Shown: piece by piece, positions 61,495 through 64,000 of the stretch
How positions within the stretch are numbered: the first letter of the stretch is position 1
Layout of the letters: each line of letters opens with the position of its first letter
Assembly: GCA_902778275.1 (NCBI GenBank)
Contig: CACYXE010000005.1
Span: 1-64,000, forward strand
Length of the DNA: 64,000 nt
DNA from: Oscillospiraceae bacterium
Lineage (GTDB): Bacteria > Bacillota > Clostridia > Oscillospirales > Oscillospiraceae
Reading direction: 5' to 3'
Notes under the pieces: generated by a model
What the model saw: the letters and a program-made list of their open reading frames with translations, nothing else
Told to the model about the DNA's origin: nothing
The model's database searches: none
Translations under genes and position numbers: made by a program

Positions 61495-62802
61495 ATGAGA
61501 CAGAGACATCTGCGCATCGCCCGGATGGGCTGGGCGGTATTGCTGATGCTGGCGCTGCTGCTGTGCGCCGCGCCGGCGGGGGCCCTGGCCGCCCAGGACC
61601 CGGAGGAGGCGCCGAAGCCCATCGACCGGACCTGGAAGAACATCGTGGACGTGGTGGCCGGGGAGGGCTACACCGCCGCCCTTCGCCACGACGGACAGGT
61701 GCTCTACGCCGGGCGGCGGGACGGCGACAGCCTCTGCGCTGCGGAGGACTGGTCCAACGTGGAAAAGCTTTACCGCAGCGGTGACAGGGGCGAATACCTG
61801 GTGGCCCTGTTCCGGGACGGCACGGCCCAGGCCCTGGGCCCGGCCTCCTCGGTGTCCTTCGACCTGAGCGCCTATACCAACGTGCGGCAGGTGCTCATCG
61901 GCCAGAACGTGGCGGCGGTGCTGGGGGGCGACGGCAAGGTGCGCATCGCCCAGGCCCAGGGTCCCAATGCCTCGAACGACGACGGGGTCCGCGCCCGCTA
62001 CTATCAGCAGCGGGTGTCCTCGTCCGCCTGGGATCAGATCCGGGCGATCTGCTTCTCCCGCACGGCGGAGGGCACGGACATCCTGGCGGGCCTGCGCTCT
62101 GACGGGACGGTGGCCGCCACCGACCTGCAGTGGGCGGACGAGCTGCGCAAGCAGACGGATATCAAGGCGCTGATCGCCGGGCCGAAGGGCATCCTGCTGC
62201 TGCTCCACAACGGGACGCTTTTGAATTCCGGGGCTCTGCGGCAGGCGGAGACCGTCGGCATCCAGAACTTCCAGCGGGAGGACTGGGCCAATGTGGCCGC
62301 CTTTTACCCCGGGGCGGACGCCAGCTACGCCCTGACCCGGGACGGCCGGGTGCTGGCGGGCAGCGCCCGCCACGAGAACGACAGCCGCATCCAGGAGGTG
62401 CTGGGCTGGACGGAGATCGTGCAGCTGGGCTTTGACGACGGCGGCGGGGAGCGCTTCGTGCCCGCGGGGCTGCGCGCCGACGGCACGGTGCTGACCGTCA
62501 CCCAGAAGAACCGCAACGCCAAGAGCGCCTGGGACACCTCCGGCTGGACCGGAGTGGTGAAGCTCTGCAGCGGCGCCACCTACACTCTGGGCCTGCGCGC
62601 CGACGGCACGGTGCTCAGTACCGGCGGGGAGTTCGGCACGGAGGACTTTCTCGAGGAGGTCTCCGGCTGGACGGAGATCGCGGAGCTGTACGTGTCCGAC
62701 GGGGCCTACCCGGGCCGGGTCCACGTGGTGGGCCTGCGCTATGACGGCAAGGTGGTGGCCGCCGGCTGCAACGACTACGGGGAGTGCAGTTTCGAGGTTT
62801 GA
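61495..62802 (+). CDS. Secreted RCC1/beta-propeller-like repeat protein
   Basis: A 435-residue precursor starting at ATG 61495 (GGGAGG upstream) with a signal peptide (MGWAVLLMLALLLCAAPAGA then LAAQ). The mature part has five or more repeats of the RCC1-like pattern: VDVVAGEGYTAALRHDGQVL, VKLCSGATYTLGLRADGTVL and GLRYDGKVVAAGCNDYGECS. A W(A/S/T)(D/E)(I/V) step precedes several blades. Such propellers in gut Firmicutes are surface proteins of unknown ligand. A gene-end ATTCGAG repeat begins at its stop codon. Confidence 0.85.
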   Translation: MRQRHLRIARMGWAVLLMLALLLCAAPAGALAAQDPEEAPKPIDRTWKNIVDVVAGEGYTAALRHDGQVLYAGRRDGDSLCAAEDWSNVEKLYRSGDRGEYLVALFRDGTAQALGPASSVSFDLSAYTNVRQVLIGQNVAAVLGGDGKVRIAQAQGPNASNDDGVRARYYQQRVSSSAWDQIRAICFSRTAEGTDILAGLRSDGTVAATDLQWADELRKQTDIKALIAGPKGILLLLHNGTLLNSGALRQAETVGIQNFQREDWANVAAFYPGADASYALTRDGRVLAGSARHENDSRIQEVLGWTEIVQLGFDDGGGERFVPAGLRADGTVLTVTQKNRNAKSAWDTSGWTGVVKLCSGATYTLGLRADGTVLSTGGEFGTEDFLEEVSGWTEIAELYVSDGAYPGRVHVVGLRYDGKVVAAGCNDYGECSFEV

Positions 62803-62826
62803 GTTTTGAGATTCGAGATTCGAGAA
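62791..62826. repeat. Gene-end tandem repeat, third copy
   Basis: TTCGAGGTTTGAGTTTTGAG, then ATTCGAG units, overlap the last codons and the stop of the RCC1-like gene and match the repeats at 57919 and 58887. Confidence 0.65.
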
Positions 62827-62855
62827 AAGCAAGGGGTAAGCGGATCGTCTTGCCC

Positions 62856-62884
62856 TTGACAGTGCGAAAGGAAGCCGTTATAAT
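62856..62884 (+). promoter_or_regulatory. Perfect-consensus sigma-A promoter without an evident gene
   Basis: TTGACA (62856-62861) and TATAAT (62879-62884) are exactly 17 bases apart. About 60 bases downstream a hairpin with two G-U/mismatch positions (GAGACCGTCAC, 62950-62960, with GTGGCGGTCTC, 62968-62978) is followed by GCTTTTT. A rightward RNA of roughly 100 nucleotides is predicted, antisense to the end of the 27-residue ORF. Confidence 0.7.
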
Positions 62885-62892
62885 AAACACAG

Positions 62893-63096
62893 AAAAAGGC
62901 GTTGCCGAAAAGCGGCTCCGCCCTAATGAGGTTCTATTTTATGGAATAGAGACCGTCACTTGGCAGAGTGGCGGTCTCTGCTTTTTACGGTGATGGTTAC
63001 CGTATATCCGAAGATATGGAACGTCAACGTAAGTGGCATAGCAACACCTCCTTTCGGAGATGTGGCGGAACCGCCTTTTTTCGCTTGGCAACGCCT
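62893..63096. mobile_element. Small inverted-repeat-bounded unit (MITE-like)
   Basis: The left end (62893-62922) reads AAGGCGTTGCCGAAAAGCGG then CTCCGCC. The right end, read on the minus strand from 63096, gives AGGCGTTGCCAAGCGAAAAA then AGGCGGTTCCGCC. The two ends are imperfect inverted repeats of about 30 bp around a 27-codon ORF with a strong ribosome site. No target-site duplication could be confirmed by eye. Confidence 0.5.
62956..63039 (-). CDS. 27-residue peptide with strong ribosome-binding site
   Basis: AAAGGAGGTGTTGCT leads to ATG 63039, and the frame encodes MPLTLTFHIFGYTVTITVKS then RDRHSAK before TGA at 62956. The first 20 residues alternate as a beta strand, and the tail is basic. 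I recall near-identical short peptides (FHIFGYTVTxxVK...RHS) in other gut Clostridia, but cannot verify this here. The stop codon lies inside the terminator hairpin of the opposing transcript. The function is unknown. It could equally be a fortuitous frame in a repeat. Confidence 0.5.
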   Translation of the reverse strand: MPLTLTFHIFGYTVTITVKSRDRHSAK

Positions 63097-63177
63097 GCCC
63101 TTGCGGGCAGCTTCATTCTACAAATACAGCCGGTATTTGTCAATATGTGCCGGACGGCTCGGAAGACGAAGGAGGAT

Positions 63178-63213
63178 GGATTGCCACGTCGCTTCGCCCC
63201 TCGCAATGACAGG
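63178..63213. repeat. REP-like element
   Basis: GGATTGCCACGTCGCTTCGC then CCCTCGCAATGACAGG, the same unit as at 45173-45262. A partial copy with only the right half lies at 63761-63796. Confidence 0.75.
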
Positions 63214-63259
63214 GGGAGCGGTTTTTCCAATATAAAACCGGAAAAAGCTGCCCGGGCGC

Positions 63260-63288
63260 TTGACACTTTGTGTGCGTATGTATATACT
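63260..63288 (+). promoter_or_regulatory. Promoter of the small Asp/Thr-rich gene
   Basis: TTGACA (63260-63265) and TATACT (63283-63288) are 17 bases apart, about 55 bases before the ATG at 63344. Confidence 0.75.
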
Positions 63289-63343
63289 GATGATGTATTT
63301 ATGAACAATTGCAAGGCTTGAAGGCTGCAAAGGAGGAGGCCCT

Positions 63344-63682
63344 ATGAAGAAACTGTATGAAGAACTGGAGCTGGAGATCATCCGCTTCGGCGCGGCGGAT
63401 ATCATCACCGCCTCCGACGCCGCGGAGGATACCACGACCACGGACGATACCGCCGGCGACACCGGCGACGACGATGGCGGCGACACTCCCACTACCGCCG
63501 ACGGCGACGGCGGCGGCTTGACCGCGAACCCCGACGGCAGTTACACGGACGGCGCGCATACCTATACGCCGACAGGGGATAACGTGATTTATTCGGACGG
63601 CAATTCGTATCCCGAATATAACGATGAAGGCCACAACGCCTACTTGCTTATAAATGGAGAAATGGTCGGTCCTCTTGTATAA
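63344..63682 (+). CDS. Small Asp/Thr/Gly-rich protein with IITASD leader-like N-terminus
   Basis: A 112-residue, strongly acidic protein. The N-terminus (MKKLYEELELEIIRFGAADI then ITASD) matches a pattern I recall from many short gut-Firmicute proteins, KPxxExxxxxxxDVITxSG. The centre is low-complexity (TTTTDDTAGDTGDDDGG), and the C-terminus has aromatic-rich text (SYTDGAHTYTPTGDNVIYSD). AAAGGAGGAGG lies before the ATG, and a full promoter and terminator make it a monocistronic unit. There is no classical signal peptide. A precursor-peptide or surface role is possible but unproven. Confidence 0.75.
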   Translation: MKKLYEELELEIIRFGAADIITASDAAEDTTTTDDTAGDTGDDDGGDTPTTADGDGGGLTANPDGSYTDGAHTYTPTGDNVIYSDGNSYPEYNDEGHNAYLLINGEMVGPLV

Positions 63683-63704
63683 TATGGCTTATCTGCCGGT
63701 CAGA

Positions 63705-63737
63705 AGACCCGGCGTACCCTATCGGTACGCCGGGTCT
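63705..63737 (+). terminator. Terminator of the small acidic gene
   Basis: A 14-bp perfect stem (63705-63718 with 63724-63737) begins 22 bases after the stop codon and is followed by TTG, a short T-run. Confidence 0.7.
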
Positions 63738-63890
63738 TTGCTTCGCGGCGGGAAGCACGGCTCACCGCAGGCCGCAGGCAGCCTTCGCAATGACAGGTAC
63801 GGAGTAACGCAAACAGTCCGCACGCCTTGCCGCATACCGATTCCCGGGCCGGGCTTGGTCGCCTCGGCCCGCCAATCGGGCGGCTGCGGA

Positions 63891-63987
63891 AATTGCGGCT
63901 TTGCTTTTTCCGCCCCCGGCGGCGCAAAGCCGCAATTCTCAAAACTGAAAACAGCCTGCGGGGCAAATCGCCCCGCAGGCTGTTTTC
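63891..63987. terminator. Two consecutive strong hairpins at the window end
   Basis: AATTGCGGCTTTGC (63891-63904) pairs with 63924-63937. An 18-bp stem follows, GAAAACAGCCTGCGGGGC (63947-63964) with 63970-63987 and loop AAATC, ending TTTTCTT. The second is a strong terminator, probably for a leftward-transcribed gene beyond the window or the plus-strand unit. Between 63738 and 63890 no gene is seen. Confidence 0.65.
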
Positions 63988-64000
63988 TTACCGTATGATA

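Overview
The window reads as a chromosomal segment of an anaerobic, low-oxygen-adapted gut Firmicute, most likely of the Oscillospiraceae/Clostridia. This is an inference from the mixture of Rex, an EtfAB/acyl-CoA dehydrogenase set, Clostridia-type serine recombinase and MobC genes, an EF-G-like paralogue, InlB-type repeat surface protein, strong AGGAGG ribosome sites and REP-like repeats. No 16S rRNA or universal marker that would fix the species is present.

Positions 1-18400 carry a partial STAS gene, a broken larC, a rex gene and a long leftward operon for a carboxylic acid handled as its CoA thioester. Transcribed from 15099 down, it holds enoyl-CoA hydratase, a nitronate-monooxygenase-family flavoprotein, acyl-CoA dehydrogenase, a second crotonase lacking both usual glutamates, CaiB/BaiF CoA-transferase, family I CoA-transferase, MaoC hydratase, two SLC13-type permeases (one broken by a 20-bp length difference) and an MFS permease. 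A divergent LysR gene followed by etfB-etfA completes the module. The substrate is not readable from sequence.

Positions 18540-43955 look like a genomic island. A 23-bp perfect direct repeat matches exactly the CCA end of a tRNA-Pro(GGG) gene at 43933-44008, and recurs at 18540-18562. Between the repeats lie gene debris (ferredoxin-like and nitroreductase remnants), a LacI regulator and two divergent sugar operons meeting at 32690-33275. The left operon has an RbsB/A/C-type importer, a split transketolase, a glycerol-kinase-like FGGY kinase, an L-fucose-isomerase-fold protein, and E2 and E3 of a 2-oxo-acid (acetoin-type) dehydrogenase. The right operon has E1 alpha, E1 beta, a stand-alone lipoyl-domain protein and a second split transketolase. 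Together they suggest import, isomerisation and phosphorylation of an unusual sugar, cleavage by transketolase, and oxidation of a C2/C3 fragment to acyl-CoA. The right end holds broken genes, a ribbon-helix-helix plus truncated TIR pair, and a mobilisation block (oriT-like hairpins, MobC, ParB-like, small protein, large serine recombinase) directly beside the tRNA.

Positions 44009-64000 are visibly more GC-rich and look like host backbone with housekeeping and cell-surface genes: an inactive rhomboid-like protein, aminotransferase, RlmB-type methyltransferase, a 1572-residue protein with an acidic repeat domain fused to a P-type-ATPase-like body that lacks the phosphorylation motif, a GT2-DUF218 fusion translationally coupled to an ATP-grasp-NlpC/P60 fusion, an EF-G-like GTPase, an SGNH-like protein, an InlB-repeat surface protein, an RCC1-like secreted protein, a 27-residue ORF in an inverted-repeat unit and a small Asp/Thr-rich protein. 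Many short repeats (REP-like, gene-end ATTCGAG repeats, a seven-hairpin array) lie between these genes.

Several genes carry single frame lesions (larC, SLC13 copy, lpdA, HTH gene, secreted-protein gene). Whether they are real decay or consensus errors in the assembly cannot be decided here.
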